Positions 51,523-62,228 of a DNA stretch of 64,000 nt are shown here, piece after piece. The stretch lies in contig CBDANW010000002.1 in assembly GCA_965197825.1 (NCBI GenBank), positions 1,736,001 to 1,800,000 of the forward strand, given 5' to 3'. The notes below the pieces were generated by a model. It worked only from the letters and a program-made list of their open reading frames with translations. It searched no databases and was not told where the DNA came from. How positions within the stretch are numbered: the stretch's first letter is position 1; every line of letters starts with the position of its first letter. Made by a program: the position numbers and the translations under genes. This stretch comes from CBDANW01 sp965197825 (lineage in GTDB: Bacteria > Acidobacteriota > Vicinamibacteria > Marinacidobacterales > DATDRI01).

Positions 51523-54500
51523 CTAGGTCTTCTTGCTTCGCTCGCTGGCCACTGGTACGGCGGCCCGTACCGGACGTTCTGACCGGTACTCGCGGCGGAT
51601 CGTCGCAAAGTCATCCTCGACGTTGACGTCCCGGCCGTCGCGAAGATCTTCTACGACTCTTTCGACCAGTCGCGTGACCGCCCGATCGGCGTCGGGGCGC
51701 GGGAGCCCTTCTCCCAGACGCTGCAACAGCTCCGCGGAAAGGAAAGGCCCGATCGCGGCACTCACGTCGCGAGACTTCAGATACCAACCACCCGGCGGCA
51801 ACGCATCGTGGGTGCGGAGGTGCACCGGGAGGACCCCCACCTTCGCGCGCAGAACCAGGTGCCCTAGCCCGCGTTCAAACCGCTTCATCTCACCCGTTCG
51901 CGAGCGCGTGCCTTCCGGGAAGAGAAGCAGGTTGTAGCCTTGTTCGAGAAGGTTGAAGGCCCATTCGAGAGATTTGCGGAGAGATCCCTTGCGCTCCATG
52001 GGAGCAAGGTTCGTGAAGTTATTGAAGAACGCGCGCTTCAACTTGTTGTCGAAGAAATAGTCGGCTGCGGCCAGTGCGACCAGGTTATCGCCCGACTGAC
52101 CCAGAGCCATCTTGACCAGGCCCATGTCCAGATGGGATGCGTGATTGGCGGCAACAATGAAGTGCGTATGCTTGGGGATGTGGCCCCTGCCCCGAAACTC
52201 CGCGTTGAGAACGTTGCCATAGAACCATCTTTGGGCCGCAGTGAGACCCTGGCGTCCCAGGTTCGCGATGAGGGGAGGGACGACGATTTCTTTGTCTTCT
52301 GCGTCCTCAGCGAGTCGTGCCGCCTCGTGGCGCTCCGTACCGGCAGGTCTCCGCCGCAGATAGTCGGCGAGCTCACGAATGTCGTCCAAGCCGGCCAGCA
52401 CATCCAGCGGGGGTGCCTCATTGTGAGTACTCTCGAGCGCCGTCGCTAGCTCGTTGTACATAAGGCTGTCGAACCCAAGCTCGTCGAGCTTGCTATCCAA
52501 TCGCACTTCCCCGCGAGGTTTCTCGGAGATCGTAGCGATGACGTCGAGCAGCCAGCCCGCATCCTGTTCCACCGCCGCGCGGCTCGGTGCCGCGGCGGCC
52601 GCCTCCGTATCGCGACGGAGCGCCTGCATGAGCGTGACCACTTCGCGTCTCTTGACCTTTCGCGTCGAGGTGCGTGGAAGCTCCTCGTCCGAGAACTCGA
52701 AGATCTTGACCCTCTTATATAGAGGAAGGCGTGCGGAGACGCCCTGAAAGTGGTTCTCGATGACGTCGTGAAGCTCTTCTCGACTCATGGACTCGTCGTC
52801 TTGGTAGTTCGGCACCACCAGGCACGCCACCCGCTCGGCCGAGCCATCCGGCAAACCCACGACCACCAGCTCCTTGATCCACTTCGGCTCCGCGTAGATC
52901 TCCTCGATCTCGTCGGGGTAGACGTTCTTGCCGTTGGAGTCGACGATCATTTCCTTCAGGCGGCCAACGATGTAGAGGTTCTGGTCCTCGTCGAGCCGCC
53001 CCAGGTCACCAGTGTGTAACCAACCGTCCCGGAGCACCTCTCGCGTTGCCGCCTCGTTCCCGTAGTAGCCAGCCGTGATGTTGGCACCGCGGGCGATGAC
53101 CTCGCCGACTCCACGGGCATCCGGATTGTAGATGCGGATATCGATTCCCGGTAGGGGCTGCCCCACGCTGCCGGGAATCGGACGACCGGTGGGGGGCGTG
53201 ACGGTCAAAACGGGAGCCGCCTCGGTCATGCCGTAGCCTTCATTGAGATTGAAGCCCAGGCCGCGGAACGCCTTGAGCGTCGTCTCGGAGAGCGCCGAGC
53301 CCCCGCTAATGAGGTACCGGATTTTTCCACCGAAGGCCAAATGCACGGGCCCGAAGAGAAGCGGCCCCAGATTGAAGGGCGTCTCGCCCCGCAGCAGGTA
53401 GTTCCCGTCGATGAGTGTGGTGACGACGTCCGCGAGCTTCTGCGAGCGCTCCGCGAACCGACTCAACACTCTACGCCGCAGCAAATCCCAGACAGCGGGT
53501 ACGCCGACGATGCACGTCACGCTGCCTTTCTTGAGAGTGCCGCTCACGGTATCGCCGGTGACCTCGGCGAGGTACGTGATGTGCGCTCCTCGGCTCAGCG
53601 GAAGCAGAAAGCCGGTGGTGAACTCGAACGCGTGATGAAGAGGAAGCACGCTCAGCATCCCGTCCTCTTTGTTGATGTCGTAAACAGACAAGAGCTTGGC
53701 AACCAGGCTGGCAAAATTACGATGGGTCAGCATGACCCCTTTAGGGTTACCAGTGGTTCCAGAGGTAAAGATGATGGAGGCGATCGCCTTCGGACTCACC
53801 GAGGAAATAAGCGCGGCAATGCGCTCGCATTTAACGGCTTCGTCTCCCAAGGCAAAGACCTCTCCAAAGGTCCACACCGAGGTCTTGACCCCGGCCTGGT
53901 TCAACTGCGACTCGAGCCCGACGAGCTTCTCCTTGAGCTCATCACTTATCACCAGACCGGTGGAGTCACCGAGACGCAATAGGTTGACGACTTCTTCGGT
54001 CGTAGTTTCCTTTTCGATCGGGATGCAAGTCGCGCCCGCCTTCAGAATGCCGAAGTAGCTCATCCCCCACTCGGGGCAGTTCTCGGCGAGGAGGCCGATT
54101 CGCTCGCCTTCCTTGACTCCCTGACCGACCAGGAAGGTCGCCGCGCGGAGGGCACACTCTCGCAGCTCCTGATACGTATATCGCTCCTCGCGTCCCCTCC
54201 TCTCGATGCGCATCGCGATCCGGCCGGCGTGGTTCTTCGTCGCCGCGTCGAAGAGCTCCAGCAGGCTTCGGTACGTATAGACCCGCCGCGGTTTGGCCTT
54301 CTCCCCTTCTTCCAGCTTGGGGAACACCCATTTTTCGAGGCCAGGAAGATGCACCCGGAGCCAGTAGTCGTACCAGTCGATCGACTCCGGAGCCCACGGA
54401 AGCCGCCGCCGGTCCTCGGCGGACATCCGCGCGTAGATAGCTCGGGTGTTGTCGGCGCGGAACGTGTAGTCGTTGTCGACGATAAACGGGCGGAAGGTTT

Positions 54501-55938
54501 GGTAGTGCTCTTCGCCCAGGCTGGTGAACCTCTCGAATCGTGCGACCGCGTCGCGGACCTGCTCGATCAATCCGCCCATGGGACCCAAGTGCCGCGGCGT
54601 CACCTCGCCCACGAAGCCCGCGACCTTGCGGGTCGCTTGGTGCAACATGGGGAGCGAGATTCTCTCGAAGCGATCCGGGCTGACCGACTGTGCCTCCATA
54701 CGCGCCGCGATCTCGTTGAGCAGGCGAGAACCGCTCTGCTTGTCCTTGAAATGCTTCCTCTTGTAGAGGCCGAGCAGGTCCACCAGCCGTCCGAGACGAG
54801 CCGGGTTCGTATCGCCGGAGGACAGCTGGTGCACGAGCGCCGGTTGCTCCACCAAAGCCTGGGCCGTGACCGCCAGCACCGCGGCGGCCGCTTGGTCGAC
54901 CGGGATGATGTCCAGCTTGTGATCCTTTGCCACCGGAAAGAGATTCTGACCCTTGAGAGCCATGCGAATAAGAGGAGCCGTGGTGGTGAAGCCCTCGTTC
55001 CATCCCGGAAACGGAAACTCCAGTGCACTCTCTACGATCGCCGGACGCACGATGGTTCGGATCATGTCGCTCTCCGCCGCCACCAGTTGCTCGCCCAGAC
55101 TCTTGGTGTAAGTGTAGATGTTTGGCCAACCCCACCAGTTGGCCTTGTCGATCCCGAGATCGGTCAGGCGGGAACGGATCCAGTTCTTTCGCTCCCGGGC
55201 GACGGCCAAGCGGAGCGCCGCCTCGTCATCGGGATCGCGTCCTTCTTCCAGAAACCGCTTCTTGGCCGCCTCGCGGAAACGATCGGCCAGTGCCCTGTCC
55301 TGCACTTCGTCTCGCACCCGCGCCGCCAGGCGCTCGCAATCTCGAATCTCCTGCTCCACCGAAAAGTCGGGCCCCTCCGGCTCGCCCTTCTTCGGGTAAT
55401 AGCCCAACAGGGGATCGTTCTCCCAGATCTCGCCGGATCGGTTCCCGGCTACGAAACACGTGCTGATGTGCACCAACGCCGGCCGCGCCATCCGTTTCGC
55501 AAAGGCGATGGTGTTGAGCGTTCCGGTAACGTTGGTCTTGAGAGCGGCTTCGAGGGGCGGGTTGAAAGTGACCCGGCCGGAACAATTGATCAGCACATCG
55601 ACTTCGGAAGCAATGCGAACCGCTTCCTTGCTCGAAAAGCCGAGATTCTCCTCGGTGATATCGCCCCCTACGATGACGAGCTTTTCGCGAAGGAACGCCT
55701 CCAGAACCGTGCCGTAGCGTTCCCGAAGGGGATCGAATGCGGGAGAGGGTAGGATCGTCTCCCAAAAACGACTCTCGCTCTCGGCCGGCGAGCCCGCGCG
55801 TACCATGAGGTAGATGAGACCGACTTGCGGAAACCGATCGAGCAGCATGCCCAAACAGAGCTTGCCCAGAAAGCCCGTGCCGCCCAATAGAAAAATGCGG
55901 CGGTCCTTGAAGTTCTCGCTCGGCTTCAGACGTGTCAC
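51523..55938 (-). CDS. Multidomain fatty acyl reductase - AMP ligase - ACP - PlsC (ElbD-like)
   Basis: 1471 aa. Order: NAD(P)-dependent thioester/fatty acyl reductase (~1-520; 'FLLGGTGFLGKLCLGMLLDR', 'VHISTCFVAGNRSGEI', Y-x3-K in 'IYTYTKSLGEQLV'); acyl-AMP ligase (~560-1110; 'IIFTSGTTGNPKGVMLTH' near 720, 'NEGYGMTEAAPVL', 'LHTGDLGRLDEDQNLYIVGR'); ACP (~1120-1200; Ser in 'LDELGFDSLMYNEL'); and PlsC (~1240-1440; 'NHASHLDMGL', 'LFPEGTRSRTGEM'). The architecture resembles ElbD of Myxococcus, used for ether lipids: activate an acyl chain, reduce it to an alcohol and acylate the glycerol backbone. First of a minus-strand set with LarA-like and HAD genes upstream and an SDR downstream. A long antisense frame at 54229-55752 is a shadow. 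Confidence 0.85.
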   Translation of the reverse strand: MTRLKPSENFKDRRIFLLGGTGFLGKLCLGMLLDRFPQVGLIYLMVRAGSPAESESRFWETILPSPAFDPLRERYGTVLEAFLREKLVIVGGDITEENLGFSSKEAVRIASEVDVLINCSGRVTFNPPLEAALKTNVTGTLNTIAFAKRMARPALVHISTCFVAGNRSGEIWENDPLLGYYPKKGEPEGPDFSVEQEIRDCERLAARVRDEVQDRALADRFREAAKKRFLEEGRDPDDEAALRLAVARERKNWIRSRLTDLGIDKANWWGWPNIYTYTKSLGEQLVAAESDMIRTIVRPAIVESALEFPFPGWNEGFTTTAPLIRMALKGQNLFPVAKDHKLDIIPVDQAAAAVLAVTAQALVEQPALVHQLSSGDTNPARLGRLVDLLGLYKRKHFKDKQSGSRLLNEIAARMEAQSVSPDRFERISLPMLHQATRKVAGFVGEVTPRHLGPMGGLIEQVRDAVARFERFTSLGEEHYQTFRPFIVDNDYTFRADNTRAIYARMSAEDRRRLPWAPESIDWYDYWLRVHLPGLEKWVFPKLEEGEKAKPRRVYTYRSLLELFDAATKNHAGRIAMRIERRGREERYTYQELRECALRAATFLVGQGVKEGERIGLLAENCPEWGMSYFGILKAGATCIPIEKETTTEEVVNLLRLGDSTGLVISDELKEKLVGLESQLNQAGVKTSVWTFGEVFALGDEAVKCERIAALISSVSPKAIASIIFTSGTTGNPKGVMLTHRNFASLVAKLLSVYDINKEDGMLSVLPLHHAFEFTTGFLLPLSRGAHITYLAEVTGDTVSGTLKKGSVTCIVGVPAVWDLLRRRVLSRFAERSQKLADVVTTLIDGNYLLRGETPFNLGPLLFGPVHLAFGGKIRYLISGGSALSETTLKAFRGLGFNLNEGYGMTEAAPVLTVTPPTGRPIPGSVGQPLPGIDIRIYNPDARGVGEVIARGANITAGYYGNEAATREVLRDGWLHTGDLGRLDEDQNLYIVGRLKEMIVDSNGKNVYPDEIEEIYAEPKWIKELVVVGLPDGSAERVACLVVPNYQDDESMSREELHDVIENHFQGVSARLPLYKRVKIFEFSDEELPRTSTRKVKRREVVTLMQALRRDTEAAAAAPSRAAVEQDAGWLLDVIATISEKPRGEVRLDSKLDELGFDSLMYNELATALESTHNEAPPLDVLAGLDDIRELADYLRRRPAGTERHEAARLAEDAEDKEIVVPPLIANLGRQGLTAAQRWFYGNVLNAEFRGRGHIPKHTHFIVAANHASHLDMGLVKMALGQSGDNLVALAAADYFFDNKLKRAFFNNFTNLAPMERKGSLRKSLEWAFNLLEQGYNLLLFPEGTRSRTGEMKRFERGLGHLVLRAKVGVLPVHLRTHDALPPGGWYLKSRDVSAAIGPFLSAELLQRLGEGLPRPDADRAVTRLVERVVEDLRDGRDVNVEDDFATIRREYRSERPVRAAVPVASERSKKT

Positions 55939-55948
55939 CGCTTGGTCC

Positions 55949-57547
55949 TTATTCCACTTCCGGAATCACAATGGGAGGCAAATGGAGCATGGATATCTCC
56001 GCCGAGGAACCGGCGAAGCTGCGGGCCATGGCGATGGCTTCCGCAATCGACTCGGCACGGTCCCATCCGAGTAGCGCAGGCACATGCTGATTCTCGGCGC
56101 CCGCCGCGATGATCTTGCCGGCGTGCCGGCGGCCATTCTCCCCCCAATACCACATGAAGAACGGATGGGCACCGTGGTAAGCATTTCCCTGCCGATACAT
56201 TTGGATGTAGCTCGGGTTTTTCGCGAACTCCTCCTCGTACTTCTCCCGAAGCGTAAACGCGTCGCTGGTCTCGGGTAGGAGCCGATTGAAAAACTCGATG
56301 TAGCTCGGGTGAAACTTGGAATCGAACTCATCGTAGCAAGGATGCGCGAGGATGAGCACGCCGCCCTTTTTCAATAGCGGCTTACCGCGATACATGTTGA
56401 AGAAGTATCCCGGCCCCATGACCTGTACCAACAAGGGGTTCAGAATCGAGTTGACGTTGTAGGGAGAGATGTAGGGAACGCCGACAATCAGGATGTCACA
56501 CTGCCCTTTGACGCGCACGGCGTATTGCTCGAAGGAGCGCTCGAGCGTCCGTTCGTGCACTGGTTCCGTCTTGCCCGCATGGCATGCGATCATCTGATAG
56601 TGGGCCGGAATGGCGTGCATGAAAGCCCGCTTGGCAGCCCGCGGCATCTTCTCTAGCGACCAGCGCGTGGCGCGGAACTTCAGCCGATCCGTTTCCGTGA
56701 AATCATCCTCGTTCTTGCCGAGAAAACCGAGCTGATCGAAGTACATCCGGTTGTTCAGAACCGTCTCGATGTGGAAAACGTTCATGTTCTGGTCGACCAG
56801 TTTGCCCATTTGCTCGCACTTCTTGGATAGCGCGGAGCGTTGGGGATCCATATAACCATCGGAGTCAATGATGGTCTGAGGTTCGTGATGGGGTCGAAGG
56901 CTCTCGTAGTCGCAGAGACCCACCGTGACGGACTTGTGGCCACCGTCCATCGGAACCAGGTTGATGTTGATGTAGATGACGAGCTTGCTCTCCGCGGCAC
57001 GCCGGTTGATTCTCAGCAGCTCACCGTGTTTCGTCTTTCCGAGCGTGACCAGTCCCTCGGCATCCTCGGCGTCGTGGCAGTAGTAGCGATCCGGATAGAA
57101 CTCCCGGTGGATCTTGGACCCAACCATCCGTCGCATCTCGGATTCGGTCATTTTGCGATGCAGCGAGTTGGCGACGATCACGTGGATGTCGTCGACGCCG
57201 TGATCAGAAAACATCTCCAAGACCACTTCCAGGACGGTCTGCCGAACGTCCGGTGGAAGCATGGGTGGTAGCGGTAGGCTGATGTCGTCCACGGCAATGG
57301 TGACTTTCATCCCCGGCCGTAGCTGCGCGTGAAGCGGTTCACTTCCCAGCGGGTGGTTGAGCGCGTAGCGGACCGCGGCACGCGGGTTGGGAAGTCCCTG
57401 GATGGGTGGCTTCGGATAAATGACGCGAGTGCCGACGGGGAGATCTTCTTCGAGAAAATCCTCACCGAAATGGATCACGCGGGGAGCCGAGTCGGTGTCG
57501 ATGGTAACGGTCGCCGGATCCAGCTTGCGGCGCAAAATCGGACTCAT
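55949..57547 (-). CDS. LarA-like (DUF2088) nickel-pincer racemase-family protein, long form
   Basis: 532 aa, about 100 longer than lactate racemase LarA. Shared elements: 'VTIAVDDISLPLPPMLPPDV' (LarA D-x-T-R-P-x-P region), 'VIVANSLHRKMTESEMRRMV' (T-G-x-H-R-x-M-T region) and 'NLVPMDGGHKSVTVGL', where the Lys may correspond to the residue that bonds the pincer cofactor. The C-terminal half differs ('HPCYDEFDSKFHPSYIEFFN'). No LarB/C/E cofactor genes are in the window. It lies 10 bases upstream of the ElbD-like gene and 24 bases downstream of the HAD gene, so it belongs to the lipid cluster; the substrate is unknown. Confidence 0.75.
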   Translation of the reverse strand: MSPILRRKLDPATVTIDTDSAPRVIHFGEDFLEEDLPVGTRVIYPKPPIQGLPNPRAAVRYALNHPLGSEPLHAQLRPGMKVTIAVDDISLPLPPMLPPDVRQTVLEVVLEMFSDHGVDDIHVIVANSLHRKMTESEMRRMVGSKIHREFYPDRYYCHDAEDAEGLVTLGKTKHGELLRINRRAAESKLVIYININLVPMDGGHKSVTVGLCDYESLRPHHEPQTIIDSDGYMDPQRSALSKKCEQMGKLVDQNMNVFHIETVLNNRMYFDQLGFLGKNEDDFTETDRLKFRATRWSLEKMPRAAKRAFMHAIPAHYQMIACHAGKTEPVHERTLERSFEQYAVRVKGQCDILIVGVPYISPYNVNSILNPLLVQVMGPGYFFNMYRGKPLLKKGGVLILAHPCYDEFDSKFHPSYIEFFNRLLPETSDAFTLREKYEEEFAKNPSYIQMYRQGNAYHGAHPFFMWYWGENGRRHAGKIIAAGAENQHVPALLGWDRAESIAEAIAMARSFAGSSAEISMLHLPPIVIPEVE

Positions 57548-57571
57548 CGAGTCACATCCTCTCGGTTTCTC

Positions 57572-58234
57572 TTACTTCAGAGACAGAACGGGCCAGTCGT
57601 GCCGGAGCGCCGTGCTCCGCAGCCTGAGGTCCGGGTTGGTAGCGGTGGGGTGTCCGACCATGGAGAGCATCGGAAGATCGCTCATGCTGTCGGCATAGCA
57701 AAAACACTGGCTCAGAGAAATCCCTTCCCGCTCCGCGAAGGTGCGGATCCATGACGCCTTCGTCGAGCTCGCCATGACCGGTGGAACGAGTCGCCCGGTC
57801 GCGACACCATCGACGAACTCCAAACGGTTGGCGACGTATTCTTCGATGCCCAAGTGCCGCAGCAAGGGTTCGATGCTGATGTCGAGGGCGCCGGTGACCA
57901 CGACCTGCCGGAGACCCAGACTCCGTGACTTTTCCAGAAGCTCGACGGTCCCGGGAAAGATGGATGGTTGGATCACGTCCTCGAAGAGATCCTCTGCCAG
58001 AAAGCGGAGCCGATCCTCGGACTGGTTGCGATACCACTTGAAGAAGATATCGTTGAAGACCTTCCGGCTGTAGAGATCGGTCGCCGCGAAGAGCGGGATC
58101 CCGAGAAGAGTCGTCGCCGTCCTTCCCAGGCTACGGAGGATCCCCTGGTCGTTTCGGGCGTAGAAGCCGAACGTGTGCACCAGGTTGGTGCTGACAAGCG
58201 TCCCGTCCAGGTCGTAAAAAGCGGCTCCAGGCAA
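57572..58234 (-). CDS. HAD-IB family phosphatase
   Basis: 220 aa SerB-like HAD hydrolase of subfamily IB. Nucleophile motif 'AAFYDLDGTLVSTN' at residues ~4-17, motif II Thr in 'LRQVVVTGALDISI', motif III Lys in 'SSTKASWIRTFAE' and motif IV 'CYADSMSDLPMLSMVGHPTA'. HAD-IB proteins are often linked or fused to PlsC acyltransferases and may act on lipid phosphates or glycerol phosphate; the neighbours support that. First gene of the minus-strand lipid set, divergent from fabH with a 260-base gap. Confidence 0.85.
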   Translation of the reverse strand: MPGAAFYDLDGTLVSTNLVHTFGFYARNDQGILRSLGRTATTLLGIPLFAATDLYSRKVFNDIFFKWYRNQSEDRLRFLAEDLFEDVIQPSIFPGTVELLEKSRSLGLRQVVVTGALDISIEPLLRHLGIEEYVANRLEFVDGVATGRLVPPVMASSTKASWIRTFAEREGISLSQCFCYADSMSDLPMLSMVGHPTATNPDLRLRSTALRHDWPVLSLK

Positions 58235-58493
58235 AAGTGCTTTCCTAGCGATGCGGGGTAGCGGGGCATGACGTGTCGCCCCCCCGGGTAAATCACGATA
58301 GTCGTTGCATCATACGCGGTTGCGGCAGCACTCTCAACTTGGAATGAGGAGCCCAAAAGGCGAAAGGAAGTAGAAAATGGGAGCCCCGCGCCTGCCGCGC
58401 CGTAGCCCTGGTGGCGTTGGTTCTGGCGAAGGCGGGGCCACGTTGAGGGAATCCGTTGACCCGGAGCGGTGCGGAAGTTTAGGATGGGCGGTC

Positions 58494-59501
58494 ATGTCGC
58501 GGCGTGCCACCATCACCTCTCTCGGTCGCTTCGTCCCCGAGAAAATCCGGACCAATGCCGACCTCGAAAAGATGGTCAACACGTCGAACAAGTGGATCGT
58601 CGAAAGGACCGGGGTTCGGGAACGCCATATCGCAGAGCCGGGTGTGGGGACGTCGGATCTCGCCACCGAGGCCGCCCGCAGGGCACTCGAACGGCGGGGA
58701 GTCGCACCCAGTGAGATCGAGCTCATCATCGTGGCCACAGTGACACCGGACATGTTGTTTCCGGCCACGGCGTGTCTCGTTCAGGACAAGCTCGGGGCGG
58801 ACAATGCCTGGGGTTTCGATCTCTCCGCGGCCTGTTGCGGCTTCCTCTACGCGCTTACGACCGGGGCTCACTTCATTTCCAGCGGGGCGCTTCGGCGCGT
58901 CCTCGTCATCGGGGCGGACGTCATGAGCAGCATCATCGACTGGGAGGATCGCACGACCTGCGTCCTCTTTGGTGATGGAGCCGGGGCGATCTTGCTCGAG
59001 CCCACCGAGGACGCCGGAGGGTTGCTGGACTTCAACCACCATGTCCAGGGCAGTGGCGGCTTCTTCCTGTACATGCCGGGAGGAGGAAGCCTGCACCCTT
59101 CGTCCGCTGAGACCGTCGCAAAGAAGATGCACTACGTACACCAGGACGGCCGCCAGGTCTTCAAATACGCCGTTCGCAAGACCTACGAAGCCTCCAAGTC
59201 GCTGCTAGACCGTCACAACCTGACGCCTGCGGACATCTCGCTCCTGGTAGCCCACCAAGCCAACGGCCGGATCCTGGACGCCGCCGCAGAGCGGCTGGGC
59301 TTGCCCCCGGCGAAGGTCGTCAAGAACATCGACAAGTACGGCAACACCACCGGTGCCACGATTCCCCTCGCGCTTGCAGACGCACAAGAGCAAGGACGCC
59401 TCAAACCCGGAGACCTTATTCTCATGGCTTCAGTGGGTGCCGGACTGACCGTCGGCTCTTGCCTGATTCGCTGGACCGGCCTGAAAGGGGCGTCTGACTA
59501 G
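58494..59501 (+). CDS. fabH: 3-oxoacyl-ACP synthase III (FabH-type)
   Basis: 335 aa thiolase-fold condensing enzyme starting fatty acid chains from acyl-CoA and malonyl-ACP. Active site: Cys114 in 'DLSAACCGFLYALTTG', His in 'LVAHQANGRILDAAAE' and Asn in 'KYGNTTGATIPLAL'. 'VNTSNKWIVERTGVRERHIA' is the typical N-terminal substrate loop. The ATG 58494 fits alignment; the open frame upstream to 58377 is not needed. Divergent from the lipid cluster, so perhaps it supplies the branched or special chains used there. Its TAG stop lies inside a dispersed repeat unit. Confidence 0.92.
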   Translation: MSRRATITSLGRFVPEKIRTNADLEKMVNTSNKWIVERTGVRERHIAEPGVGTSDLATEAARRALERRGVAPSEIELIIVATVTPDMLFPATACLVQDKLGADNAWGFDLSAACCGFLYALTTGAHFISSGALRRVLVIGADVMSSIIDWEDRTTCVLFGDGAGAILLEPTEDAGGLLDFNHHVQGSGGFFLYMPGGGSLHPSSAETVAKKMHYVHQDGRQVFKYAVRKTYEASKSLLDRHNLTPADISLLVAHQANGRILDAAAERLGLPPAKVVKNIDKYGNTTGATIPLALADAQEQGRLKPGDLILMASVGAGLTVGSCLIRWTGLKGASD

Positions 59502-59625
59502 CTTGATTAGCAGCACCCCGTGTATTGACCCCGGGAGGGGCGTCTGGCCAAGTTGAATCGTGAGATCTCGCCTATTGACGCCTGAACCGCGTCCGACGAG
59601 CTTGATTAGCTTGACGCTCAACGCT
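59488..59625. repeat. Dispersed intergenic repeat, copy 5 (three tandem units)
   Basis: Units at 59488-59532, 59537-59582 and 59588-59625. First unit: GGCGTCTGACTAGCTTGATT to GTATTGACC; second GGCGTCTGGCCAAGTTG to CTATTGACGCC; third GCGTCCGACGAGCTTGATTA. The first unit includes the final bases of fabH. The remaining ~75 bases to the next gene hold nothing that I recognise. Confidence 0.7.
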
Positions 59626-59702
59626 AGGGCGAGCTGCAAGCCACGTCGATGGGCGCGACGTCACGCTAGTGCACACAGCGAGCTTTTGACTAGAATGCCG
59701 TG

Positions 59703-61748
<2,046 letters not shown>

Positions 61749-61776
61749 AGAAGCCCGAACGTGCTAACATAGGGCC

Positions 61777-62199
61777 ATGAAGCTCCTTTTGAGTCTCTTG
61801 GCAGCCTACGCGCTCCTGAGCTCGCCGATTGCCACCAGTGCAGCGGACGACCCCGAGCTCAAGCTAACGGCACCGCGCTTCGTCTTCCTGCCCTTCGCGG
61901 ATCCCAGGGGGCCGCGGCCCCGGGTCTCGATTCGTGTGACCGCGAAGCTCGAGGGTGAGCCAGAGGATCCTGAAGAGTACTATTGCCTGGACGAGGAGTG
62001 GGAATGGGACGACGGCACGCGCCCGGCCCGGCATGAAGTGGACTGCGATCCTTACGAGCCGGGCATGGAGATCACGCGACGGTTCAGCAGCTCGTATCAA
62101 TACCGTTATCCAGGGAACTACACTGTCTCGTTGCGGCTCATGCTGGGAGACAAGACCATCGTCTACGGCAGGACTCAGGTCCAAATCAGCGAGCGGTAG
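61777..62199 (+). CDS. Small secreted beta-sandwich protein
   Basis: 140 aa. Signal peptide 'MKLLLSLLAAYALLSSPIAT' with cleavage near A-T-S-A-A. The mature part reads like a single PKD/Ig-type domain: 'VSIRVTAKLEGEPEDPEEYY', two cysteines (in 'YYCLDEE' and 'EVDCDPY') that may form a disulfide, and 'YRYPGNYTVSLRLMLGDKTI'. Acidic and rich in Trp/Tyr. Function unknown. It begins 28 bases after the DUF255 gene and may be cotranscribed. Confidence 0.75.
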   Translation: MKLLLSLLAAYALLSSPIATSAADDPELKLTAPRFVFLPFADPRGPRPRVSIRVTAKLEGEPEDPEEYYCLDEEWEWDDGTRPARHEVDCDPYEPGMEITRRFSSSYQYRYPGNYTVSLRLMLGDKTIVYGRTQVQISER

Positions 62200-62228
62200 T
62201 CTCGCCGACGCCGGCCGAGGAACTATCC

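Noticed and set aside
54229..55752. 507-codon open frame antisense to the ElbD-like gene
   Set aside because: It mirrors a highly GC-rich coding gene codon by codon, has no ribosome binding site or domain, and the other strand carries clear motifs throughout.
59488..59625. CRISPR-like tandem repeats
   Set aside because: Units are degenerate and directly adjacent, with self-complementary ends and no spacers; they match other intergenic copies elsewhere.
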